This document shows, piece after piece, positions 11,688 to 22,340 of a stretch of DNA of 64,000 bases. Under the pieces are notes generated by a model. The model was given only the letters and a program-made list of their open reading frames with translations. It made no database searches and was not told the origin of the DNA. Source of the stretch: Magnolia sinica (taxonomy: Eukaryota > Streptophyta > Magnoliopsida > Magnoliales > Magnoliaceae); assembly GCF_029962835.1 (NCBI RefSeq), contig NC_080589.1, positions 20,295,586 to 20,359,585 on the forward strand, written 5' to 3'. The stretch's first letter is position 1. Each line of letters begins with the position of its first letter. The position numbers and the translations under genes are program-made.

Positions 11688-12129
11688 CAGCCTTATTAAT
11701 GATGTATTAGGAAAGGCAGTACTCAACTACCTGGTGTATATACAACCAAATGCCCAAAGGTATGTATGGTTTGTACAAAACCCTGAAAATAACTATATGG
11801 TTGCATATAAATCTTCAAAAGACCTCTGATTGGACTTTTTGGTCCCACAATCCAGGTGGTTCTCCTTTTTGGACCTTCTAATTGGATTTGTATGCTCCAG
11901 AGTCCAATCAGATGCTTCAGTTAGCCTCCCTCTTCAATGCAACTGGACTGCACCATTGGACCTACATGTGTGCATGTGTTATGCGTGACCTCGATGCATC
12001 ACCCACTTCTGCAAACTTCAAACTGGAACATGATGTGCATATCCTCAGGTCAAGGATCATATAGCTCTTAGGCATGGCTTTTTAGTTACAACTTACAAGC
12101 CAATGTCTCATGCGTCTTGTATTGTGCAG

Positions 12130-12257
12130 ATGACAAGGTAACTGTTCTGGAGTCAGAGAAACGAGCTTGGGAGAATAGTCCTGAAGCTCAAGCTATGAAG
12201 GAGGCCCTCAACCCTTGGAGAAAAAAGCATGATGCTGAAACCGAGACAAACTCCTAG
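12130..12257 (+). CDS. Probable terminal coding exon of an unidentified gene
   Basis: A pyrimidine-rich stretch ending in TTGTGCAG (12122-12129) is a good acceptor. The following 128 bases stay open for 41 codons to TAG at 12255-12257. The encoded tail includes KVTVLESEKRAWENSPEAQA and ends ALNPWRKKHDAETETNS: hydrophilic, helix-prone, with an even codon pattern unlike the repeats around it. The exon starts in phase 1 if the AG is used. The sequence after the stop is AT-rich, with ATTAAAATAATAA near 12391 as a possible poly(A) region. I do not recognise the protein. No upstream exon is visible, so its last intron would be long and may include the transposons at 0.6-11.7 kb. Confidence 0.5.
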
Positions 12258-13038
12258 CCTCGTCGGTACCACCTGTTAGCTTTTCATCGTCATTTTTCTT
12301 CCCTTGTCAAATGATATCTTAGTTGTTTAGAAATAGCACCCCAACTGATATATAATTGTATTATGTATCAGGAATCTTGTTCGAAATGAGTATTAAAATA
12401 ATAACATTGGTGATTCAGTCCGCTTTGTGTGTGTACATGGGTGTGAATTGCCTGTAATCAGGGGGAATCACGACCCAATGAAATAGCGCCAAGTGTGAGT
12501 ATCAAGCGTGAGGCCTGCAGTGAAAAGGGTAAAAATGTCATTACACGTGGGGAAATCTTATCGTTTCAGTACTAGCCACACATCCCAAATGAACACTTTG
12601 CAGATTTCATTGGATCACGTCAGGGTTACAAGGGATTCCTGTATTCTAGAGTTATAGGCAATTTGCATCCTGTCTTTAATTTTCGTTATATGTATTTTAT
12701 TTTATTTTCTCTGTTCTATTCTCCAGTAGAACTTGCCGAGAATAGGTATGTGAAGAGAATTGAGGCAGGTCCCACTATGTTAAAGCCTGGTGAAGAAAAA
12801 CAGGTTGATTGGGTCACATTTTTGTACACTTAAAAATGGATGTTTAGAACAAAATTGTCCAAAGGACATTGAACTTACACGCGGGGACTACCTGCCTTAT
12901 GAATGGCCTGGATCTCAAGTGTGTGCCACACGCTCGTACTGTAGGGCAAGGGGACTTTCAATTCTCTACCTCTGAATATCCTTGTATTTGTCGGAGCAAA
13001 TGAATTTTCTGACCGGAATGTACAGACCATGCATGGGC
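12258..13038. other. Possible 3' UTR, then unassigned sequence
   Basis: 12258-12420 may be 3' untranslated sequence of the exon before it. The rest shows no coding domain or terminal repeat. Confidence 0.35.
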
Positions 13039-13967
13039 AATGTTTTAAATATCGACGATATCGGTCGATATATCCCACGATACATCTTGTATCCCACCTG
13101 TGCGATATGAAATACATAGGTAGTGCCGATATGTCCCACATGTTCGATCCAATGAGCATTTTCAATTTCCGATCTTTAAAAAAATAAAAATAAAAATTTA
13201 TACTAAATCAGTATCAAATGGTTATAAATCCATTGGTTTTTCATGCAAAAGCATGAAAAACCATGGAGTTGGAGCTTTGATTTCGATATCCATTGGTTCT
13301 TCATGTTCTCCATGTAAATTTTTTTTTTTTTCAAAATTTTCCTTTAACCATCTATCAATTGAGACTAATTTTGAAATATCTTAGAGTATTTGATGAAACG
13401 AACATTACATACACTCCAATTTTGAAATTTGAGTGTATATGGTTTGATTTGGAGAAAATTTGGGAAAATTCAAAATTTATCTAATTTCTCCCAAATTGTT
13501 TGCAATGTTGCACTCCAAACATGAAATCAAGCATGTGTGAGGGCTGGTCTACTGGTTGGTTAAGTCCTTGTCAATTTTTGAAAAATAAAAATCATTTTAG
13601 TTAAAATTATTAAAATATCAATTAAAATATAGTTGCATTAGTTCATGACTATTTGATGAGATGATCATCACATACACTCTAAATATAATGCATTCAATTT
13701 GAATATAGTTGTTAGACAGCGCATAGCTTAGGACCCTATACAAGGGAAACCTATTATGTGCACTTCTTTTTTGAAATATTATGATTGAAAAGTGTATATT
13801 AAGGCCTATTTTAACAATCCATGAAGTTTCATTGAAAAATTCAACCATTTTCCCAATGTTCTTGTGTTTCCTAAGAAGTGTGATAAATTACTCGATGCAA
13901 ATGATATATCCTATGTGATAACCGTTGCGTATTTGATACATAACGCGATATGATATTTCAAATACTG
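13039..13967 (-). mobile_element. MULE-like non-autonomous element, copy 2 (inverted)
   Basis: The ends AATGTTTTAAATATCG and GATATTTCAAATACTG and the TATCG-rich subterminal sequence match copies 1 and 3 in reverse orientation. Shared inner blocks include 'ccatggagttggagctttgatttcgatatcc' in complement with 48540-48590. The flanks GCATGGGC and GCCCATGG give no clean direct repeat, so the limits may be a few bases off. Confidence 0.7.
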
Positions 13968-14989
13968 CCCATGGGTTTAAAGCTCTAGCTCTTCACATGC
14001 AGACAGCCCTCGCCAGCCATCTATTTTGACCGGGCTGTTTTTGGCCTGGATTTTGAACTGGTCAGGCCAGGACTGGACCCAGTCCAGGTCGACTCATTGA
14101 TCCACCCGAGGACTACGTTGTGAAGGCGGCTGTGCCTGTTTATGCAGGGGGCATTGATTTGGATATCAGGCTGTTTATCTTAGATTGCGAGGTAGTATTG
14201 CCGTACAGAGTTCCATATCCACCGAAATCTAACCGTTGAATCGGCAGCCAACAAACAAATGAACAGCCAGGGAGAAAGCACAACGTTGTCTCAGAACAAC
14301 AACCATATGGATAGGGTGAAGGAGATTGTCCAGTCCAAGACGGTTTCGAGTGGACCCCACAATATCAATGGTCCTGCTCGCAGAAAATAGATACATCAGG
14401 ACCTTAGAATTGCAGATGATATTGTCCGAGTGATGTGACCGCTAATCCCAAGCTTAAATCCCATTTGTAAAGGGTGTAACCGTACCCGGTCACATCGCAT
14501 TCTTGAGGGTGCGTTTGGGTGTCTTGAGATAGAGAAAGGAAAATTGCCAAAAGCCCAAGAATCAAGATACACGGGTGACTAATCTGGGCCATTCATTAGC
14601 TATTTGGCATGGGGAACAGGCCATATACCAAAACTCAAACTCAAGCGTAGTAAATTCTTCAAAGGGAATTTAGACCATTGGACTTGTTTTCCGACCATCC
14701 ATTTTTCTCATGCTTTCATCATCAGTTCGATTGGTGGACAAAATATTATTTTTCGGGCCAGGATTGCTCAGTGTCCGACCTCATGAATTGCCAAGAGTTA
14801 TTATGCACCAGTTGGCGGTGATTGAATTGGACGGTTGAGATGAAAAATAGCCAACGGTCTTGATTTGGCAAACAAAATGGCCATGAATCAGAATTTCTTA
14901 TTGATTGTTCCGCATTCTAATTTGGAGATTATTACAACCTCGGACACGGTTTGGCTGCTGACCCAACACTAGCAAGCCAGCTGGTGCGA
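13968..14989. other. No recognisable gene
   Basis: Mostly unique-looking sequence with short open frames of about 60 codons and no known domain. It is followed by a cluster of MITEs. Confidence 0.4.
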
Positions 14990-15370
14990 AAGCTATGTGG
15001 GCCTCACCATGATGTATGTGTTTTATCCACACCGTCCATCCATTTTTTTCCAGTTAATTTTAGGGTATGACCCCGAAATCGAAGATATGCAAATCACCGG
15101 TGGACCACATAGAAAGCAGTGGAGATTGAGCGGTTACCGTTGAAAACTTTTTGGGGGCCACGGAAGTTTTGGATGGAGCCGATATTTGTGTTTTCCCTTC
15201 GTCCAGGTCCGTCTGACCTAATGAATAGGTTTGGATGACAGAGAAACATCACTGTGAGTTAAGGTTTCAACGGTGGTGGACGATCGTTATTCCGACTGTG
15301 TGGTCCACTTGAGCTTTGGATACGTTTCAACGGTGGTGGACGATCATTATTCCCACTGTGTGGTCCAAAC
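14990..15370. mobile_element. MITE-like 'GTGGGCCCAC..ATGATGTATG' repeat
   Basis: The block 'tgggcctcaccatgatgtatgtgttttatccac' is followed by 'ggaccacatagaaagcagtgg' and 'ttccgactgtgtggtccac'. The same order of words occurs at 15563-16022, 16088-16632, 31250-31690 and, reversed, inside the 2.2-kb TIR elements. It contains a local duplication of 'aacggtggtggacgatc' (15270 and 15330). Confidence 0.6.
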
Positions 15371-15562
15371 CGCGTCCCTTTCTAATAGTGATCCACCATC
15401 ACGCACTGAGTGAATTAAAGTGGACACCATGCGCGTTGTACGGAACAAAAAATCAGGGTTAGTAAATTCATAAAGTCGACCACGTGTATGTTGAATCCGG
15501 ACCATTGGAGCATTTTCTAACCGTCCATTTTTGCCTGAAATCGGATTGCGTACGCTCTTATC

Positions 15563-16022
15563 GTACTGAGTAAACTCAGTTGGGCCCACTGTGAACTTAT
15601 GTAGCTTATCCATACCTTCCATCCGTTTTTCCATCTAATTTTTGGCGTTAGACCAAAATTGAAGCATATACAAATCTCAAGTGGACCATAAAACAGGAAA
15701 CAGTGGAAATAATGATTTCCACCGTTGAAACCTTTCTAGGCCCCACAGGGATGTGTTTTTTTTTTCATCCAAACTGTTCATCAGATCAAATAAACATGGA
15801 TGAAGGGAAAAAAGAAATATAATCTTGATCCAAAACTTATGTGGCTCCCAAGAATTTTTCAACTGTATAAATTCAATTCACACGGTTTCCTGTGGTGTGG
15901 TCCATTTTAGCGTTGTTTATGCTTCGTTTTTGAGCTAAGGACCTAAAATTATCTTGTAAAATAGATGGACAGACCGGATAAAATATATAAATCATGTGGA
16001 TCCCACAGAGTTTACTCAGTAC
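15563..16022. mobile_element. MITE with 15-bp perfect terminal inverted repeats
   Basis: GTACTGAGTAAACTC (15563-15577) pairs exactly with GAGTTTACTCAGTAC (16008-16022). A second match, CGGATTG (15542-15548) and CAATCCG (16024-16030), suggests the true ends lie slightly further out with a small insertion on the left. The interior is the 'ggcccact..atccatac..ttgatccaaaactt' type and non-coding. Confidence 0.75.
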
Positions 16023-16087
16023 TCAATCCGCTTCATTTTTGCCTAAGCAATGGAAAGGTGCTTGCTTTTCCAGTCAGGAGACGGTCA

Positions 16088-16632
16088 TAGTGCACACTGG
16101 AAACGGATTGGCTACTCCCCCTGACACCAGCCTCGTGGCAGATGGTCGGTGCTTTGTTGGCCCCAACATGATGTATGTATTTCATCCATTCCGTTCATCC
16201 ATTTTTAAAGATCATTTTAGGGCTTTATTCCAAAAATTAGAGGGATATAAATCTTAGGTGGATCACACCACAGGAAAACAATAATGATTGGATATCCATT
16301 ATTTAAATGCTCCTAAGGCCCACTGTACTGTTTATTTGACATCCAATCTGTTGATTAGGTAATAAAGACCCAGATGAAGGGAAAAAACAAATATCATCTT
16401 GATCCAATACTTTCATGGCCTCCAAAATTTTTTTAATGGTCTACGTTCATTCAACACTGTTTCCTGTAATGTGTTCCAATTGAGATTGGGATACACCTCA
16501 TTTTTTGTGTAATATAATAAAATGATCTAGAAAAATAGATGGACGGCATGGATGAAACACATACATAATGGTGGGGCCCACAGAGCACCGACCATCAGCC
16601 ATTGGCTGGTGGATCCGTTTCCGTGCACACTA
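16088..16632. mobile_element. MITE with long imperfect terminal inverted repeats
   Basis: The left end (TAGTGCACACTGGAAACGGA) and the complement of the right end (TAGTGTGCACGGAAACGGAT) pair, and pairing continues inward through CACCAGCC, ATGGTCGGTGCT and GGGCCCCA. No target-site duplication was settled. Confidence 0.65.
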
Positions 16633-16717
16633 CCTAATATGAAGTCTTACACGTTTGACGGGTGCACCGATCAGATGATCTTAACCATCCAATCAAAACC
16701 CTGAAAAATTGACAGCG

Positions 16718-16742
16718 TATTTCATGTATCCATGCTAAAGAA
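16718..16742 (+). other. 25-bp patch of pol fused to the 5' LTR break
   Basis: These 25 bases are identical to 25396-25420, near the 3' end of the element's own pol. The LTR sequence takes over at 16740, and the three bases GAA are shared by both parents at the junction. DNA before 16718 matches neither the LTR nor pol. Confidence 0.85.
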
Positions 16743-19577
16743 TTGAGTCGGTTTGCTTGCAGGTCAAATCTAAGGATTCTGACCATCAGAATCTGACCCA
16801 ATTACACCTTCGGATCAGGGAAAATTTTCAACACAGGTCAGTGTGCTTGTGACCCTGATTGAGCACCGGTGACCGTTGAACTGAAAATGGTTCACCACGG
16901 TCGATTTGTAAATCCGATTGGACCGAAAACTTTGCCTAACTTAGATCTATGGTTAGGGAGCTTAAGTATACCTTGGCCCTGGGGCCATTCCTATCACTTC
17001 TGAGCCTATATAAGGGTCTTAAACCCACCTCTCTCTCTCCCATACGAATTTCTAAACCCTAGGAAGAGGAGAGAGAAAAAAAAGAGAAGGAAAGAGAGAG
17101 AAAATGAGAGAGAAAGTGGGAGATCGTTCTTGGAATTCAATCCTACCTCTCCACGTACCTAACTGCCACTTCTGTATCGCTATTCCAGCGATTCCGACGC
17201 CGTTCTTAGATAAGAAAAGCCTAACCCTAATCTGTTTTAGGGTTTCAAATAGTGTAAGTGATGAAATAACTAACCTATTTCATACTGTAGGTTACCGTTG
17301 TGCCGCAGACAAAGACTCGGTATACAAACTGAGTTCGATACTTGTTTACTGGCGAAAGGTGGGGACTATAAACGTTTAGGTTATGGTTTTCAAGGTTTTC
17401 AATATCGGTTAATGATTTATAACTGATTTGGGTGCCATTTCACATGCTAAATGCAATGTTACCTTCGCTTTACAGATATATATGAACTATGTTGAATATA
17501 GTGTATCCCATGTGTCAGTTGAAACGATTGCATGTGTATAGAATTTGGATTCATGCTTGACATGATTATTCGTCGTGGATATAGGGTTGTTATACGTGCG
17601 ACAACCCCTTGGTGAAAAGACTTGTCCTAATACATGTTATGGCCAACATACGTTATGTATGTTATAGTGTGTAGTCTAAGTGTTTGTTGAAATGACTGTA
17701 TGAATATGGATTTATGATTTGTGCCTACCATGTGTATTGAATGTAAGAACATGATTGATGTGTATTAGACAACTTCTCGGTGAAAGGATTTGCCCTATTG
17801 TATGTTGAAATCAACATACGTCATGTATGTTAGAATATGTAGCCTAAGTGTTTGTACAAATGTCTGAACGAGCAAGTAGTTGGTAAATTGTACTTTATAG
17901 GGGTGTTGAGATAAGATTCTCAACTACCTTAACTATGTGTATGATTCCCTCCATGCAACTTATATTATATTGTCTGTTTTACTTATGGAATGCATATGTG
18001 TGAATTCATATTTATGTTGTATTTCATACAATGCCTAAATGGTTGTAGGATTTAAATTACTTGATCATTACTGCTTTGACTATCTCATATGATTACTTGT
18101 TGAAATTGAGCGTGGTTGGGACTATGATACAGTCCAAGCAATTGGTAACCGATCCTGTTTTGGTGGCTAAGGTTGCTTCGCCACACGAGACGTGACCGAT
18201 GAATTCGAGCCGTACTTTGGTTGTCGGCAGTGGTTAGGCCACACGGAGTGCTTATGCACTTCATGTCGATTAACTTGATGTCGATTAACTCGATGTGCAC
18301 TCATACCATTCGAGCTCGTTAAGTAACCCAATTGACCCAATATATGTTCACCATGTATGGACGCTACTGCTTGAATTTAAGGTACCAAGCTTACCAGTGA
18401 GAAGCCCCGTTAACCCTGGTACCTCGATCCGCTAAGACTCATGAGCTGGACATGGTGGTATAAGACACGTAGTTGAGCTGTCAGCCTACGCCGGGGTGAC
18501 GAGCCCACCCGTAGTGACCAGTGAGCAACCTAAGCTCGTGAGCCGAATATGGTGGTATGGGACACTGTATTCGAGTTATCGGCCTACGACTAGTTGACGA
18601 GCCACTCGTAGTGACCGCGAGCATACTCTGAGCCTACGTTGAGGCGACGAGCCTTTCCGTAGTAACTAGAGTATAAGCTAGGCCTGCATCGAGGTGACGA
18701 GCCCTTTGTAATGGCCTGAAACCGTAATATCGTATGAGATTAGCTAGGACTGATGACCCTAGAATGGATCATTATTTGGGCAAATGATACAAGGGAGGTA
18801 CCTTGGCTTCCCAACACTGCTGTATGAATCAATCTAAATAAGTATTGGCTAACATGAGCATGCACCGCACTGCATGTGCTTTGGCGAGGAAGAACACTTT
18901 CGGGAGGTTACTATGTGCGCTGTGAGATGAAGACGCTGAGGGAGTGTAGGTGAGGGCATGCATCATTATTGCATACCATTCTTGCATTAACAAGAGTATT
19001 TATGACTTGAATGTTGTACTACTTTATCATTACTGCTTGATTGAATTGATAACATGTTAACCTTTGCCTTATAGCTCCACTGAGTTGATCACTTACTCCT
19101 ACGTTCTGGGACGGTGTTTTAAACACCCACTAGACTCTGTTGTAGTTTCAGAGGATGACTCGACTTACGAGGCGGAGCCAGACTTCCCGGATGATGAGGA
19201 GGCGTTCTCCTATATGCAACTGGCAGGCGGGTTTATGTAGGCCTGGATTTACGTAGACGAGGCTACATGGGCATGGATAGATGACACGACACTTCATTAT
19301 TTTGTTTATTTTAAAAATACACTTGTAATTACTTAACTTAGTGACGTTCATACTCTGTAGACTTACACTCACTTATACGATTTATATACATATCACAGTC
19401 TTCCGCTTGCGTTATTTAAATGCCTTTGGAGTATGACATGTTGTTTTAGCTTAATCCCACTCATGTTTAATGCATTAATACAGACAACATTAAATCATCA
19501 TTTTCTATGTTGCATAAGTGATGCGTTGGAACTCGAGAGTTGAGTCTAGCTCAACCCCCGAATTTCAGGGCGTTACA
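16740..19577 (+). repeat. 5' LTR, truncated at its outer end
   Basis: From 16740 this aligns with the 3' LTR from about 26134 to its end. It lacks roughly the first 435 bases of the 3' LTR. It also lacks 77 bp present at 26357-26433 and has one fewer 51-bp unit than the 3' LTR. It ends ...CGTTACA. A TATATAA box is at 17007-17013. The short open frames inside (for example 17104-17379) lie in LTR sequence and are not genes. Confidence 0.9.
17007..17013 (+). promoter_or_regulatory. Putative TATA box of the 5' LTR
   Basis: TATATAA lies in CCTATATAAGGGTCTTAAACC, followed by a CT-rich stretch, the usual setting of a plant LTR promoter. The same motif is in the 3' LTR at 26478-26484. Confidence 0.6.
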
Positions 19578-19580
19578 AGT

Positions 19581-19592
19581 TAGTATCAGAGC
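19581..19592 (+). other. Primer-binding site (initiator tRNA-Met type)
   Basis: TAGTATCAGAGC begins four bases after the LTR. The usual plant site is TGGTATCAGAGC, so one G-to-A change is present. Confidence 0.8.
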
Positions 19593-20464
19593 ATGATTTG
19601 GATTAAACTGGACCTGGGTTATGGTCACACGACGTACACTGATGTATTCTGACTTAGGAGGAAGTGACAAAACGCAGAAACAGGCTTAGGCTTCCCAGTT
19701 TCGCCAATTGGCAAAATCGACCGAAATCGACCATAGAAATTGAACCTGTAGGCTTTCCCTATCACGTGAAATGATCCCGACGCCCTTCTAGACCGTCAAT
19801 CGACGGGTTTAGATGAAAATCTAACTGGTCTCACACTCAACAAACCGAAAATACGCGAATATGGGCAAGCTGGAACCCAAAACGACTCGAAATGAAGTCG
19901 GGGGCCAAACGGAGCAATCCGGGGGGATCCAAAGTGGACCCCGCATCACTCTAGCATCCCGGGGAGGGGATGCCATTGCCCAAAGGGTGAACCCTCGTCG
20001 GAGTATCTGGGGACCGTCGATGGCATCGCCGGATCGGCGAGGCCTCGCCGATTCCCTGGACCGGGCCTGTCGGGCCGCACGGTCGATGGGGCCGACGCTG
20101 GTGGGGTGCTGTGTGGCCCACCAAATTAGGTAAAAAGGGTTTTTTTCCTTCCATTTGCTTCCCCTCTTCGTTTCCCACCCCTCCAAGTTTTCCTTTCTAT
20201 CCAAAAACCCTTTCTCCTCTCTCAAATCTCCCCTTCATTCTCTCATTTTCTCATTTTCCTTCAAGACATACACCCCTCTACCGTTTTCATCAAAACCCAC
20301 CTCTTATCTCTCATTTCCTTCGATTTGAGTGCATAAACCTTCCATTTGTGTCTCATATATCTCCAATTCCAACAACCCATTCTATTTCCCCATATCATTC
20401 CACTTCCATGTCTCTTTTTAAGCTTGTGACGACCATTTTCTCCATTTCCACGCTTCTTTTTCTC

Positions 20465-21466
20465 ATGGGGAAGAAGAGAGCTCTCGTGGATGAAGCCGGG
20501 CCTAGTCGCCCTACTCATTCAAGGAGACTGAGAAGCGCCACAGCAAGTACAAGCTTCGATCGTGAGATAAGGACGAAGCGAGATCTCGATCCCCAGGCTC
20601 CCCTCGAGAGGGCCCTACTGGCGGATCTGTCTCATGGAAGATTCCAGGGCCATAGGGTTCTTTTTGAAGCCCACATGGACGAGAAGCTCTTTGGAGAATA
20701 TCTGTTGATGGACCTCCTGGTCGGGGCCGGGTGGGGTCCCGTATTTGAGGGTAAGACAAAGGCCAATGTAAGCACTGTCTAAGCCTTCTACGCGCACATT
20801 AGGGAGCCAACGTTGGAGCCTTTGCAGTTTAAATTTCTCGTGGGAGGGCGCGATCTCACAGTCAATGGAGGCTTGATAGCCCGAGTCATGGGAGTGCCGC
20901 TTTGCGAGGTCCATGCTAGTGACAAGAGCCTTAAGACCGTGCGTGAAAGAGATCATTGCATGCGATTCCTTTGTAGACAACTGGCTCACTGGAATCCAAA
21001 TAATAGCCTCCTAGCGACCAATATGACTGACGACTTCCGCTTGCTCCATCACATCGTACAACGTGTATCCCAGGTGGAGTAATCGCAGCGAGTGCACCCG
21101 CCTGATGGTGGACTTTCTATACCGAGCTGGGCAGGGAGAGAAGTTGTGCGTGCCTACGTATGTACTACTACAGATATTCTGATCGCACGCTCTACTAGGA
21201 AGGCCATTTCACTTCCATTCGGCCGACTCATATGCAAGCTTACGCGCGAGTTCACCTACAGACTTGGCACAGAACTTCCTGTGCCGATCCATTTCATCAA
21301 CGACACCACTCTCAATAATATGGAGATTGGGCCACGACAGCGTCAAGCTCGACTTGACGAGAGTGAGGATGAGACGGAGAGCGAAGAGGAAGAGAGTGAT
21401 GAGGAAGATGGAGATGAGATAGAAGAAGAGCAGGCTAAGGAAGAAGCAGGCGAAGGAAGAAGATGA
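20465..21466 (+). pseudogene. Extra ORF upstream of gag, plant-transposon-protein-like
   Basis: One frame runs from the ATG at 20465 (MGKKRALVDEAGPSRP) to 21466, broken only by TAA at 20780 and at 21080. Recognisable blocks are EYLLMDLLVGAGWGPVFEG, AFYAHI, ARVMGVPL, HHIVQRV, RAYVCTTTDILIARSTRKAI and FGRLICKLT, ending in a strongly acidic stretch (about 21355-21455). The order and style resemble the 'putative plant transposon protein' domain (Pfam Transposase_32) found in many plant genomes. A one-base shift in the acidic stretch separates it from the gag frame, so it may once have been fused to gag. Its role is unknown. An upstream ATG at 20111 is in frame, but the peptide before 20465 looks like leader. 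Confidence 0.7.
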
Positions 21467-22340
21467 GGCTGAATATTGGCTTGACCGCGTCTCTAAGATG
21501 CTGAAGCCGCTGCACTGTACTGAGGCGGAGCAGGTTGAGCTAGTCACCTTCATGTTTGAAAAGGAGGCCAGCTTATGGTGAGACAGTATTCTCTGCACTG
21601 TTGCGGTCGAATATGTGTGGACATAGTCAGCCTTTGAGACCCGCTTGCACAAGAAGTACTATCCCCTCACATATCGCCACGAGAAGGAGAGTGAGTTCCT
21701 GCGCCTCCGACAGGGAGGGATGACAGTGGTAGAGTATGAAAACAAATTCATGGAGCTGGGTAGGTACGTTCCATTGATATTGGCCAATGAGCCGATGCGA
21801 ATGCAACGATTTTTTGAGGGACTACGACCAGAGATCCGCTCGAATATGTGTTGCGCTAGCATACCCAACTATGCTGAGCTGGTGAGCATGTTTATGCGAG
21901 CTGAGCAGGATGGGGACAGGCAGTCCCGTATGCGAGCACCTATGGCCCCTACGGCCCGACCTGATTTCCTGGCCAAGCCATTTCTCGGCAAGAGGCCACA
22001 GGCAAACTCTCCTCCCAGGCTTGCAGCGTCACCGGCTCAGTTGGGATGGACAGGCTTGCAATGCACATACTGCGGGAAGGCAAGTCATACAGATAGGTAT
22101 TGTTTCAGCAAGATGAGGGACAACAGATTTTTGCCACCTCAGAGGAATAACCGCCAGCTTCCTCAGGATATATCAGCACCGCCTCTGTGGTCGGCACCAG
22201 TACATTCATCTTTCAGGCCACCTACTCCTCATTTTAGGCCGCCTCAACAGTCTATGGTACTGCAGCCTAACCGTCAGCAGCAGGTTCGTGTGCACTCACT
22301 TTCAACTGAGGCATCCGAGACAGCAGTTATGGCACCGCCG
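21464..22340 (+). pseudogene. gag (capsid and zinc knuckle), broken
   Basis: The gag domain begins with AEYWLDRVSKML at about 21471 and passes through ASLW (TGA stop where a second tryptophan is expected, about 21580) and a TAG at about 21627. It then runs open from 21645 (LRQGGMTVVEYENKF, FFEGLRPEIR). The zinc knuckle CTYCGKASHTDRYC (22062-22103) is of the CX2CX4HX4C form, which binds the element's RNA. The frame continues into protease without a stop, so gag and pol were one reading frame. Confidence 0.85.

Noticed and set aside
17104..17379. 91-codon open frame (MREKVGDRSWNS...)
   Set aside because: It lies wholly inside the LTR and a related frame recurs in the 3' LTR at 26444-26725, but with different lengths and no domain. 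It is leader/LTR sequence, not a gene.
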